Source of the DNA: Heterobilharzia americana
Taxonomy: Eukaryota; Platyhelminthes; Trematoda; Strigeidida; Schistosomatidae
Direction: 5' to 3'
NCBI GenBank assembly: GCA_944470555.2
Contig: OX104130.1
Coordinates: forward strand, 65,663,160-65,727,159
DNA: 64,000 nucleotides
Shown here piece after piece: positions 1-11,900 of the stretch. The notes below the pieces were generated by a model, which searched no databases, was not told the DNA's origin, and saw only the letters and a program-made list of their open reading frames with translations. How positions within the stretch are numbered: the first letter of the stretch is position 1; the number at the start of each line of letters is the position of its first letter. A program made the position numbers and the translations under genes.

Positions 1-1059
1 TCTTTCATCTTTATTCAATAGCGATCTAATAACCACTGAAAAGTATGATGTAATTAACATCCCCTCCTTGTTGCTTTGGAACTTTCCGATAGCTTTTATT
101 CATTTTATGAAGTTAGAACTCACCAGTAGGTATATTAGTCTTGATATCATTATGTGCCATTTAAGTGGTTATCAAGCACATATTCTCTAAGTCAGCCACT
201 ATATTCCAGTCTCTTGCTTTATTCTCTAATCTTAATCCAGAAACTCGGTCTATTTTCTCATATGCTTTTTTCTTTTCAGTCAACCTTGTTTGCCAAACCA
301 TCTTGTGATACTTATTGAGTCCAAACAGTTTGATCTATCGAATTGAATTTAGGTCAAATTAATTGGTTAAACTAGCCGATCGGGGTTACTGAGTTCAGCA
401 GGACGTAAAATCATAGTTAGATGAAGAATATTTGACTCAAATGAGACAAGTAAAAAGTCTGTGCTATAGCTTTGCATACCGTCAGAAACAATCAGGAAAA
501 AGACGGAATAGAGCGCCAGTTTCAAAAGAAACTACCTTAGTAAGTGGAGAGAGAAATTGGTAAATGAAACCATGTTTATCGAATCACCACTTGGCACATG
601 TAATAGAAATGACATGGCATTGATTATGGATATTTGGACAATTTAACCATCAGTTAAATAAACGAATCAAAAACAAGAGAATTATAAAAACCAAGCCAAA
701 AAGTCGTATGATCACCTTAGTATGATTATGAGGAATAAATTCTGCTTGGTATTTCACCATTGAGTAATGCTGGTTCATAGTGGGACATATGTAAAACAAA
801 AACTATAATGGAATTATATGCTCATGTAAATGACACTTTCAAACTATTCTGCATTTTTAATATTCGGCTATCTCTATCCTCATCAACATCCAATACAACT
901 TTATCCACAGTCAAAGCCGTTGACACTTAAAAATGATTTCCCGCTGAAAATCAAGATAAAGTTGTCTTAATTCTGATTGGCCATCTCGAGGACAACATGA
1001 TTTTACGATTCTAACCTGTTTTCCGTAGTCATAATAATATGTTTCAAACAGTATTCATC
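1..1059. other. AT-rich stretch with no recognised feature
   Basis: No exon, repeat or RNA gene was recognised. By inference it is intron sequence of the MAP9-like gene, because exon 1507-1897 lacks the N-terminal part. Confidence 0.4.
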
Positions 1060-1265
1060 ATGCACTGACATCACTTGGAGAACCATTAAAAATCTGTTTC
1101 GTCCTGGTATGAGACTTCTCAGTGGTGCGCGTCCATGAACTCATCATGGACGAAAACCTGAAACTTTCAAGCATCGTATCGGGCATGTTACCATTGAACT
1201 ACTGGGTTGGAGTCAATGAGAGTACAGTTCCCTACCTCTGACTATTCGCAATGTAGCATGGCCAT
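1060..1265 (-). repeat. Hammerhead SINE family B, copy 1
   Basis: The minus strand shows a tRNA-like A-box region (CAGTAGTTCAATGG), then a decayed ribozyme module: CUGAGAA (G8 changed to A), helix II loop CAUAC and CGAAAC. It ends in the family's usual 3' segment (GGTTCTCCAA-TGATGTCAG). The cleavage triplet is lost. Confidence 0.7.
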
Positions 1266-1284
1266 CGTCTAATGCGACCAGTGT

Positions 1285-1425
1285 GTATTTACCTTGGTGG
1301 AGTCATGAGTGAGGGCTGCTGAGGAGCCTTATACTAGTACAAAACAGCTATTCAGTGCTCCCAGGTTTTCAGTCATTCTCCAACTGATGTCATTTCATGA
1401 TAAATACCAACTTAAAATAATAAAA
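1285..1425 (+). repeat. Hammerhead SINE family B, copy 2 (3' half)
   Basis: Begins at the B-box-distal GTCATGAGTG and has the core CUGAGGA intact. Helix II is broken and the GAAA and GUC elements are mutated. It then has CAGTGCTCCCAGG and the family 3' segment. It lies head-to-head with copy 1. Confidence 0.7.
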
Positions 1426-1506
1426 TCCCTTCAAACTCCAAACTAATATAATTTTTTTTCCGTCGAACATATTTCACCTCTATTTTCCTCTTTTTATTTC
1501 TTTAAG

Positions 1507-1897
1507 TCAATCGATTGCTTGCAGCATCAACTTAATCGATAAAGAAGACAAAACACTCATCAATTCACCCGTAATTACATCGAAAGAAAAACAAAGTATC
1601 ATACACAATAATAAACAAATTGGTGATGTCATTTTAAAGTCCATTCATCACCAAAACACAACATCGCCTAGATTATCAATGAAGCGATCAAAAAGTTCAT
1701 GTCAACTATCTAATCAAAAGATGTCCGATAAAAATTTAGGTAAACCTTATCATAAAGGCGATGAATGCATACTGAATGCTGTTATTCTACGTGATCTTGC
1801 CTATCAGTCTTGGTGTAATCGATTGGTTCATAGTGCACGTGTTGAACGTTTGTCTAGCCTACGTAATGATGTCAGTGAAACGAAAAAGGAGAAAGAG
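1507..1897 (+). CDS. MAP9: MAP9-like exon 1 of the window
   Basis: A pyrimidine-rich tract ends in AG at 1505-1506; the frame is then open to the donor GTAAGA at 1898. The exon starts one base before a codon boundary, so the missing previous exon should end with two bases of a codon. It contributes about 130 residues: a polar Ser/Asn/Lys-rich lead, then RDLAYQSW and a charged helix ending KKEKE. AG at 1523-1524 is a weaker alternative acceptor. The methionine at 1679 is internal and is not taken as the start because the frame is open far upstream of it. Confidence 0.75.
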
Positions 1898-4800
1898 GTA
1901 AGAGCTCAAGCATTCGTTTCAGAGGGTTTGCCTCACTAACTTTCGACTGCTTCAAAATAGTTTTTCATCATAGATCTATACTATACTATATTGGCAGAGA
2001 AATCTTTCGTCTCAGTATGTGACTTCTCAGCAGTGGGCACTCATTACCCGCTGGGCATTGAGCCCAGGACCTTCGGGTTCCATGGCTTACCCATATTTCT
2101 TAGTGAATCTCAGTAATGCTCACTAGATTGTGTAATGATGTTAAGTCAGGAATATGTGGGAATGGTGAGAAGCACTTAAAGTGAAAATTTATCAAATTGA
2201 TGAATTTCCCTAATAATCACTTGTAAGTAATGAAAGGTAGCTTTAAGTAGTGATTTTCTTCAAGGATGGCCTGAGCTGTAGGATTAGCCTAATACAGAGT
2301 GAAGATAGGTGCCTAAGAAGATACCAGGTTGTAATATCGAAATATCAAGTATTGACTGAAAGTGGAAAATGTAAAGCATTGGATTTAAGCTCAGTGTTTC
2401 ACTTCAAGATGTGAAAGTCCTCTCTTCAAATAATGATAAAGTTGGTAGTGTACGCCAATCTCTGAGGTTTCTAACATTTCACTCATAGAATGTCACTTTG
2501 CAATGAAAAATGCCTAAAAATTAATTGATGTAACTGGAATTATCTCATGTTATCTACAAGCTGAAGTCGAAAACGACAAAGGACATTGATAACCATTTCT
2601 TTTTGGTTACAGAAAGCTCACAAACACATTTTAAACTCCTCGAGGAACCGAACACAACTTTTGGTTCTTGCGGTAAATCGGTTACTGTCTGTTGTAATCT
2701 ACTTGGCGGTGGCTAGTAGTGGAATCCAGAATGCACATATCGTCCTGTTTGAGACTCGTCAGCTGAACGTACTTGGACCTCAGCGGAGATTTTTTTTCCC
2801 AGTGAAACTCTAACCCAGTATCTATCGCTTCAAATGTCAAGCGCTATCCACTAGCACACTGGGGTACAATAACCACGTACTGTGAGATGGCTGCCAGTTG
2901 TTGTCTAGTAATATGAACTAGACATTATAAGTATCAATAAATAGCAACCGATACCTGTTGTACAAGAGCTGTCACTTATAGTGTAGTGGCCTAGCGGATA
3001 GCGCTTTGATGTTTAAAGAGATAGATGCTGAATTTGAGTTTCAGAGGCAACAACATTTGTTAGGGTGCGTGTACATCCATCTAACGAAACTGAAATGAGA
3101 TGAAACTTGTTTCCTGGATTCTAATGCTACCCACCATCAAGAAGACTACAATGTAACCAATAATCAGGCAATATTGAGGCATCCGCAAAGAAACCCATCT
3201 GCCAAAAGAGGTCGATCAATTCGATCTAGAATAACAACGGTAAATTACTAGTATCAATAAATAGTAATAACTCTTAGCATCATGCTATTTTACTTAGGGT
3301 TAGGTTGAAGGTAACGTGAAAGTAACCAGATAAAGATGCAGCATCACTGTATAAAATCCCTAATTATTGGTATGAAATCAACTACTCTCGTTTTTTACTC
3401 CATCATTGTATACTTTTTCCAACACAATAGCTTCCTATGCTGCTATAGTGAAGTGTGACAACTTTAAGTGATCCAGTCTTGTACAAAGTTCTCTCTACGC
3501 TGTTTTCTGAAATTCCTTACATTACTTGTAAAAACTACTAACAAATGAAATGAACGCTTCAAATTTATAATCAGAATCGAAGATCAGTGGGGTCAACTGG
3601 TTGGAAGGGAAGCGGATGGCTACTGAAGAGCTTGATAGATAGTCGTATTATATCACGAAGCGACAGAAGCAGGGAAACTGTGGACCACTGAACTCTGACC
3701 CAGTGGCTGGATGGTTGATGCGTTCACCATGAAGCCTGAGGTTCCTGAGTCCAATCTCTGGTGGAGTTGTGTATGCCTACTGCTGTTCAGTGCCTCAAAT
3801 TTTTTATTGATTCTCCAACTGATATCAGTTGATGATGAATACTACTTTCAAATTTCATTTGTTTAAAATTACTGATTTTTAAGATTTCTGAGTGCTGCTA
3901 CATTTTGTTTTGTATGTATTTACTCTTGGAAGGTATAAATGTTAGAAGATTGTTCAACCTTTCTTCTTTTATTTTCTTAGTTTTCGGTCTCCTCTACTCC
4001 GCCCTTACTTATTTTCTTTTTTCTGTTTCCACACTATTTACTTCTTAAGTAAGTTGCTACTCGTTCTTGTTGTTATCCTCTGCCTCATCACAACTCAGTT
4101 TCTAATTATATCGTCATATCACGAAACTTCTTGTCCAAACTTATGTTGATTACTATTCACTACTCATCAGTTGTTGGTTTTTTGATTTTATTGACCGCTC
4201 ATTTACTGACACTAATTGTGTTGCCATGCTTGACAGACCGTTTTAACAGTCAAATTCTTACGGTAGAAAGATGTATAAATTTGGGGTTGTACGGCTTTGA
4301 AAATGAAATTACCAAGATGAGACTCTTCACTAAAATACTTGTTCTTCTTTCAGTAACTAAATTGGTGTTGCCTAGTCCTGAGTGTTGACCTTAAAGTTAT
4401 TCACTTTTACATAATTATAAAACTAAAGTTGAATAGTTAAATGGTGTAGCTAAAATTATTTAAACATCATTTCATTTTCCGATAGACAAACATTTTTTCC
4501 ATTCTTTTATTAGAAATTAGAAAGAATGAAATCAAATGAAATCTGCTTTAAAACATGGAAGCAGAATAAACATCAACTTTTAATTGAAACAATGAAAAAG
4601 CGTAAAGCTGAAGAGTTGGCACAAAAGAAGAAACTTGAAGAAGAACAAGAACGAAGACGTAATTCTGAAAAAGTATGATTATCTCCTATTTTTCTATTTT
4701 TATTCTCTAAAATTTGAGTAGAGTATGAATATGTTTTATTTATAACTTGTTCGCGACAATTTTTCTTTTCGACAAAACAATAAGTAGACGTAAATTGTCT

Positions 4801-5903
4801 GAACCGTGTAATGTATTTGTGTAACACATTTCGAAGTATCTGACCACACATGTACTCGTCATAGGTATTTATATTAAAATTCATGAAGGTAAGGGGTGAG
4901 AAAATAAAAGAGGTCAAGTTGATGTTTATTCTTCTTCTGTGTTTTAAAGCAGATTTCATTAGAAGATGGTCCTCCGAGAATGGTCTTATGCTTAGTTCCT
5001 CAGAATGTTAGGCCATAAAGTTTAGTTTCAAACGTGAACATAACTTATGTAAACTGCTTATTTCTCATGATTCCTGTTCTATTGATAGTTGCGTATTAGA
5101 GAATGTTACAAATGTGATTTATCTTGGTGTGTTTTTCATCCGACCTTTCCTGGTCTTCTCATATCTCACTAATTTCCAAAAGAATTTTCCGCCTAACTTT
5201 CTATATTAGGAATCTGAGAGTATCTGATACTATTCAGCCTCTTCTCTTATGTTTTATAAACTCCTGCATCTTGCCTGTCCTTCTCCATTGCTCCCCTTTA
5301 TTTTTTTCTGGGTTGCTGAAAAAAAGACTATGCTGTATTGCGTAGAACTTTGAAAATTGTCATCAGAACTATTGGTTTATCTCGAAACCTTCTAGTTAAA
5401 ACTATTGTGGACAAACATATTAACTCTTGTAAACGTCTGGCAGGAGTTCTTGTATCAGATGACCAACATCCTCTTCATTCAAAGCTACTCTGCGTGTTGG
5501 TCATCTGGAAAGACGAAGAGCAAGTACATAAGACTCAATGCACGTACTACAAAATACAAAAACTCTACAATACCATATTTAGATTATCTGCTGTGTGATG
5601 AAGAAGGCATTAGAAATGAACTAACGAATCAATTTCTGTTTTTGAAAGCGAACTAATTGATGACGATGAGCGTGTTACTTTTTACGTATTATGAATCTAA
5701 TTGCTAATGTGATTGTCTACTTAAATTGATTGTGCATTTTGAAGAAAGTTGTAGATAGAGCGAATATTCTCATCTTTTCTCCATGTAATTTCTACTTATT
5801 TCACTTTGGTATGTATATATGTACACTGTTTCTATCCAAATGATGCTATATGACGTGCTGAAAATTCTATAGAGTATTCCCGAAGTAGCCTTCAGAATAA
5901 AGC

Positions 5904-5964
<61 letters not shown>

Positions 5965-8900
5965 GATAGGAAAGCTGAATTAAAGACCAAATAACAATGA
6001 AAGCCAATAGAGCGAAAATAATAGAATATCGAGCTTGGTTTTCATAGTTGAATATACCAAGGAATATTTAATGTGACAATAAATTGCTTGTGAACACACT
6101 AAGGTGGTTTGAACTTTCTAATAGTTAAGGCCTCAACAAATTTAAGGATCCGGTTAGAACACGTCTAGTAAATAGTTGCAAAGGAAGTAACCACATCAGT
6201 CCTCTGACATGGTTCACTACTTATCTTCATAAATTTTCATATAAATGCCTACGCCAAGTACATGTGTGATCAGACACTTCGAAATGTGTTACACAAATAC
6301 TTTACATGGTTTAAACAATTTACGTCTTCTTATTGTTTATAAGGGGAATTAATCGTTTTAAATTTTCTTTTCCATTCCAGTACTTCAAAAAATTGACTTC
6401 ATAATTCCGTGTTACTCATCTAACTCAACCAGCTGTATAGTTTGCTCCCATGAAAGATTCGATAATGTGTACAGAAGACGATTTTAAACGATGAAGAATC
6501 TGTTAGGTTGAGTTATCTAGTGTCTCATTGGTTCTACAGCTTAAGATATCTAGAAAAGTGTGAATGAACTACACGAAAAAGAGTGCCTTAAATCTATTAA
6601 GTTGAAAAACTGTCGGCATCACTTCTTGTTTGCGTTGATTTTTGTAATTTTACATTGTTATAGAGTGATTTCCTTTTTAGGTATTTTAGCCATGAATGAA
6701 AAAGTGTATTTTGATGGAAAATTTTATAAAAGATAAAGAATGTCAATAAAACAAACAATTAATTCACTAGGTAAAAGATTACGTAATATGTGACATAGCA
6801 ACAGTAAATTGGAATTAGTAGATGAATAAAATGAAGGATTATGCATTTAAAGTGAAATAATATCAAAACAACTGATTAATTAATTAACTTCCTTTTTTTG
6901 GTGTACCCAGATCTCGTTGAAACTATTTTCTGACAGTAGCTCCGGTGAAGCAAAGCACTCCTGTCATCTGTTATAAATTTAATATTATTAAAGTTCTACA
7001 GTCATCCATTTTATTTATTCACTGACAAGTTAAGTTCCGGGTAACCTTTCAAAGTTAAATATCTTACTACACACTCAGACTATGAAGCATGTAATTTAAT
7101 TAAAAAAGTAAAGGTGAGTTAAAGCGTATTGCTGAAAGACAGAAGTAGATAATAATAGAAATTGGTACGGGATGATAAATTTGCGAATGGTTTATAAATC
7201 GCATGGTTCAAGTTGACATTTCTCACAGTTGAGTAGTTTTCTAAATGTTTGTATATGGTGTCAATAGTGTTTCTGTCGAAAACCACTTCGCCAGGAACAC
7301 AAGGTATGATCTTTGACACGAAAGTGTCATGAACTTGTGAAAGATATTACTACTGAACAACTTGAGTAGTTAGAGACTACTAAGACTAATCAACAGATTT
7401 CCCAAGCTAGATCAGTGTAATCTAATCACCGGATAGCCGTTTCACTCGTTTAGGGTCGAGCTCGTCAGCGGTATACCTGGATGGATTCAGCTTACACAGT
7501 TAAATTGGTCAGTTCACCTGGATCTAGCTAACTGACTTGCATGGACTGACGTATCCTAAACTAGAAAGATAAATCTACAAATGATTCACATTTCGACTCT
7601 GTGAGCTGAATTTGTTTCGGTACACTACTGGTGAGTTTGACCATAAAACGCCAAAAAGACAGTTTAGTGTTTAGATTTCTCTCATCTGGTTGATGAAGTC
7701 TACAAATTAGCCTAAGTGGTTTCCAACTATTCAAGTTGCTCAGTGGTATATCTCCTTAAAAAATTAGCATCCCGTATGGAAGTACATTGTTTTCAAGATA
7801 TTAAACTTCAAAGCAATACTGTGTTAGAAAGTTAGTAATGGTAGTTAATAACTATCCTCTACAGTCTGTTAAAAAATTCATAAGAGCATATAAGAAACGA
7901 AATGATAACAATAACACGATTACCAATAATAACGACAACACAAGTAGAAAGGAACTCGCAGCTTCGATTGTGTTACCCCATAAGGAAGGTACATCAGAAA
8001 CTTTACGTAAGATTCACAACAAGGCTGGAATTAAGGTAACATTTAAACCTAAAAACTCACTCAGAGATAAGCTTTGTCGACTTAAGGATTCAATAGAACC
8101 AATGAGGCAAAATAATCTGATCAAGTGTATAGGTCAAACTAGTCCGGTTGGTTGGGGTCAGTAAGAATAGCGAAACATAGGAATCTAGCTAAATGTAGAA
8201 TGATAGACCCTAATAAGATCAATGATTGAGATAAACACTCGGCTATTGCAATGCATGCATTTACACACAACCACACAATAGGGTGGGATAAAACTTCTGT
8301 CCAATTTAACTAGGTCCAGAGAAAGATTGGTTACCGAATCTTTGTTGATCAAATCAACACCCAACATATTGTAACCAATATCAGAGATATAGAAAATTTT
8401 ACTGCCAATAAAAAATAATATCAGGTGACAGGACTGTAATAATCAGATGTCGAAAATAGTGTGATTGCACTGATATGATAATGAGGAATAATCTATACTT
8501 GTAACGTCATCCAGTAAATAATACTGTATCACTGTGTGTTATAAATCAACTAAGCAAATCTAATATGGAGTTAAATTTAACCACAGTGCCCAAGTTTTGT
8601 ACTTATATTAATGGTAAAAAGGGCTAAAACTGCTTAAAAGGGGTAGATAGATCAATTACAGTATTATAATTTCAAGGTTTTGATAAAGATGAAGGGTAAA
8701 TATATTTTTCCATTATTGTGATATGTTTTCCGTGATATCACCTACAATGTTCAGGTGTTGATTCCCTTTATTCCCTTATTACGAAACTCACAAGTCACCA
8801 AATAATTGATACTGGAATTTAGTAACTTATTCTTGTCATAATAAGAATTTCCCTGATTCAATCCTATTTCAAGCCATTATCTCACACAGGATGTTACTAG

Positions 8901-11900
8901 TTGCTTAGCGTACATAAAAATTTTCCTAAACCATTTTATTCTTCTCCATTTTAACTTCATCAATCAAAAGGTTAAATCCTTCAAGGACACTTGAGATTAT
9001 GATTGACGAATCTTTCTTATAATAAGTCTATACTCTGTGTGTTAAGTTTTCTGTATTTCAAAAGAGCATGTGACAGTTTTCCAAGAGATATTGACCTGAA
9101 TTATAAAAAAACACCATTCTTACAACTACCAGGAATTCTATTTCTTAACCTTGACAATCAATTGATAATCTTTTGAAGAGATCGCTATAGCTTTTGACGT
9201 TAATCAGATTTCTTGGAACAGGATAAAGCTTTATGGTTTTGAAAGGAAAATTGTGTATTATGTTGAAATGACTGGCTAAAATTATGAGATTTCAACGCAG
9301 GGTCTAGTCGTACAAAGAACAAAATGAACTACTTGAAGTTATATGGTGCATAAGTCATTAAATCGTGCCGTAGCTCATCTATAAGTAACAGCAATAGACC
9401 TTAGAGTTACACAATAGTATCCTTAATATTTAAATAATATTTTTCATAAAACGGATAGGCGTTGTTACCACTATAAAAATATCGTTTTATTTTTGTCCTA
9501 TAATCTACCTTTCATAAAAAGGCATTTGAAGTATGGAAAGCACGTAAAGATGAAGTGATCATTAAACAACACCGTGAACGTTTAAATAAACAAAAGCAAG
9601 AGAAAGAAGTGAAAGAAAGTGAAGAAAATGAAAAACAACATTTATCTCAACAGGCATTTGAAAATTGGTAAGTATAGTAATAATATCTGTTGGTGATTTG
9701 TTCAGCTATGGACTACTTTGCAGTACAAAATGATTAGGAAACAATTTTAGCTAAATATTTTTGTTTAAACTGAAATATACATCCAAATTACTCACTAGGG
9801 AGTTAGTACACTCGTTAGAATATAATTTGAGTCGACTAACATACAGGGCTTATGTTGGACCCTATTTATAATAGTGATTACTACTGTTTAACTTATGGTT
9901 GTTGCTGACATTTTAAGCAATATTTTCATTGATGCTTTCAGAATTCGTCGGTCAGGTGTAATCTAAAGTGTCACTTCCGTCATTTATACTTAAGCTTAAC
10001 CCTCAAAAGTCTAGAGCAAAAATATTGAAGTTTATTGTCCAGATAGTATTAGGAATAAGATTTATTATGACCAAAATAATAATAATTACATTCTTTAACT
10101 GTGGCGCCTCGTTGGTCGAAAATCACTGAGTCAATTCAAAAGAAGAATTCACGAGAACCATCTAAGTAGTCTACAAATCAATAGCGGAATGCACCTATTT
10201 GATCATAGGAAAAGACAAGAGGTGGTTTCAGTGAAGAGACATTTTTCTTTGTGACGAAGTCATTTACTAAGTTGTACATTCGTGAATGTATGCTAAACTG
10301 GACAGAATGTTCCAGAATTATTTCCGGCTAGGGGTCAAATATATTGAATAACTAAAGGAAGTTAATTAATACACATTTAGGTTTGGAATGGGGAAATAGA
10401 CACGGAATTATGAAATTAAATGTAATTATGCAATGCAAGATTAACCTATGATAGAGTATGAAAATGAACAAGGGATGAAGCAAATACATGTATAGTTACC
10501 TAATACAGGGTGAATCTATGACATTCATGGCTTTGTGATGGCTATGGTAAACATAAAGGTTGGACGTACCTTTTTTGAAAGCATAACACTGGTTTGAACT
10601 TTCGGATAGCTAGTGCCTCAGCTGTAGACAAATGCCTTGGTCTTACTTCCTTCGAGTGTTTTGATTGAACCCTATAAAGAATTTTGAATTAGTTCTCAAA
10701 AGGAGCTAAGTATTCTTAATTCTTGAGGTGTTCTGTTACTGAACTGAAGATACATTTCTGTCCTGTCGGTACCAGCCGGGCTGGGTAGTGTTTGCGAGCA
10801 AGTTTTACAAGCAAACAATCCCTTGTTTATTTTCCTACTTTGTCATACATTTAACCTGAATTACATAATTACAATTTTGTTTTCGTAAGTCTTGGTTCAT
10901 TCTCCTACTTTGCCACACATTTATTCTGTATTGCATAATTACACTCAGTTTCATGACCCCTCGTCTATTTTCCCACTCCACATCTAAATGTGTATTAATT
11001 AACTTCCTTCAGTTATTCAATATATTTTACCACCTGATCGAAAATGGTTCTTGAACGTTCTGTCCAGTTTAACATACATTCACGAATGTACAACTTAGTA
11101 AAATGACTTCTTCGAAGAGGAAAATTTTTCTTCGCTACAACCACGTCTAATCTACATATATAGTCAAAATTAGGACCTCAAATTTCAAACAAACAAGTCA
11201 GCCAAATAACTGAAATTAGTCCACACACGGAATCAATCAAAGAGATGAAGTCAGCTCATCAGAATAAGAGTCACAAGTACAAACAATTTATGCAAGTAGA
11301 AGTTAGTAAGAATTTACAATGAATAAAGAGGTGTCGATGGAACCGATATGAGTCAACATTGGCACTGAATTGCAAATAAAACCGAAGTCCACAGACTGAC
11401 ACAAAGATAAACCAGCACAACATATTTAACAAAGATCAACGTAAGTTCTGATGCAGAAGTGCATCAGTTCAGTTAGCTACATTTCACAGCAGCTTACATG
11501 GGTGAAGTGAATAGAAAAAGAATGACATTAAAATAAACAAAAGTATGAGAGAAGAGGAAACGAAGTAAATAAAGGTTAATGAATATGTATGAAACTACAC
11601 CATTATGACCAATTTCAAGTTATAGTACCATGACTATCTAACCCTTTATTTCAATCATCTAGAGAACTTCTGCTAGGTAGCCTAAATCCCGCAACATGTC
11701 TACGCTCAACAGTGAAAAACTTCATGGAATTGTGTCACGTCTTGGTTTAATCACTCTTGTGTACAACTGGACCTGGAACCAGTCTATGAAATCCCTAACT
11801 GTTGGTTTGAGACGTGTTGGGAATGATGAACTGCTTGGCTGGAGTCCCCAAGACGAAAGGAATCACGGTCAAAATGCCCCAGATATATTCACTCCTTGAC

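Noticed and set aside
4131..4388. Hydrophobic 85-codon plus ORF in a MAP9-like intron
   Set aside because: Composition follows AT-rich intron sequence, with no conserved motif or splice context.
4573..4959. 128-codon minus-strand ORF
   Set aside because: It is a mosaic of antisense MAP9-like exon 2, a dispersed repeat and the inverted exon copy; no protein motif.
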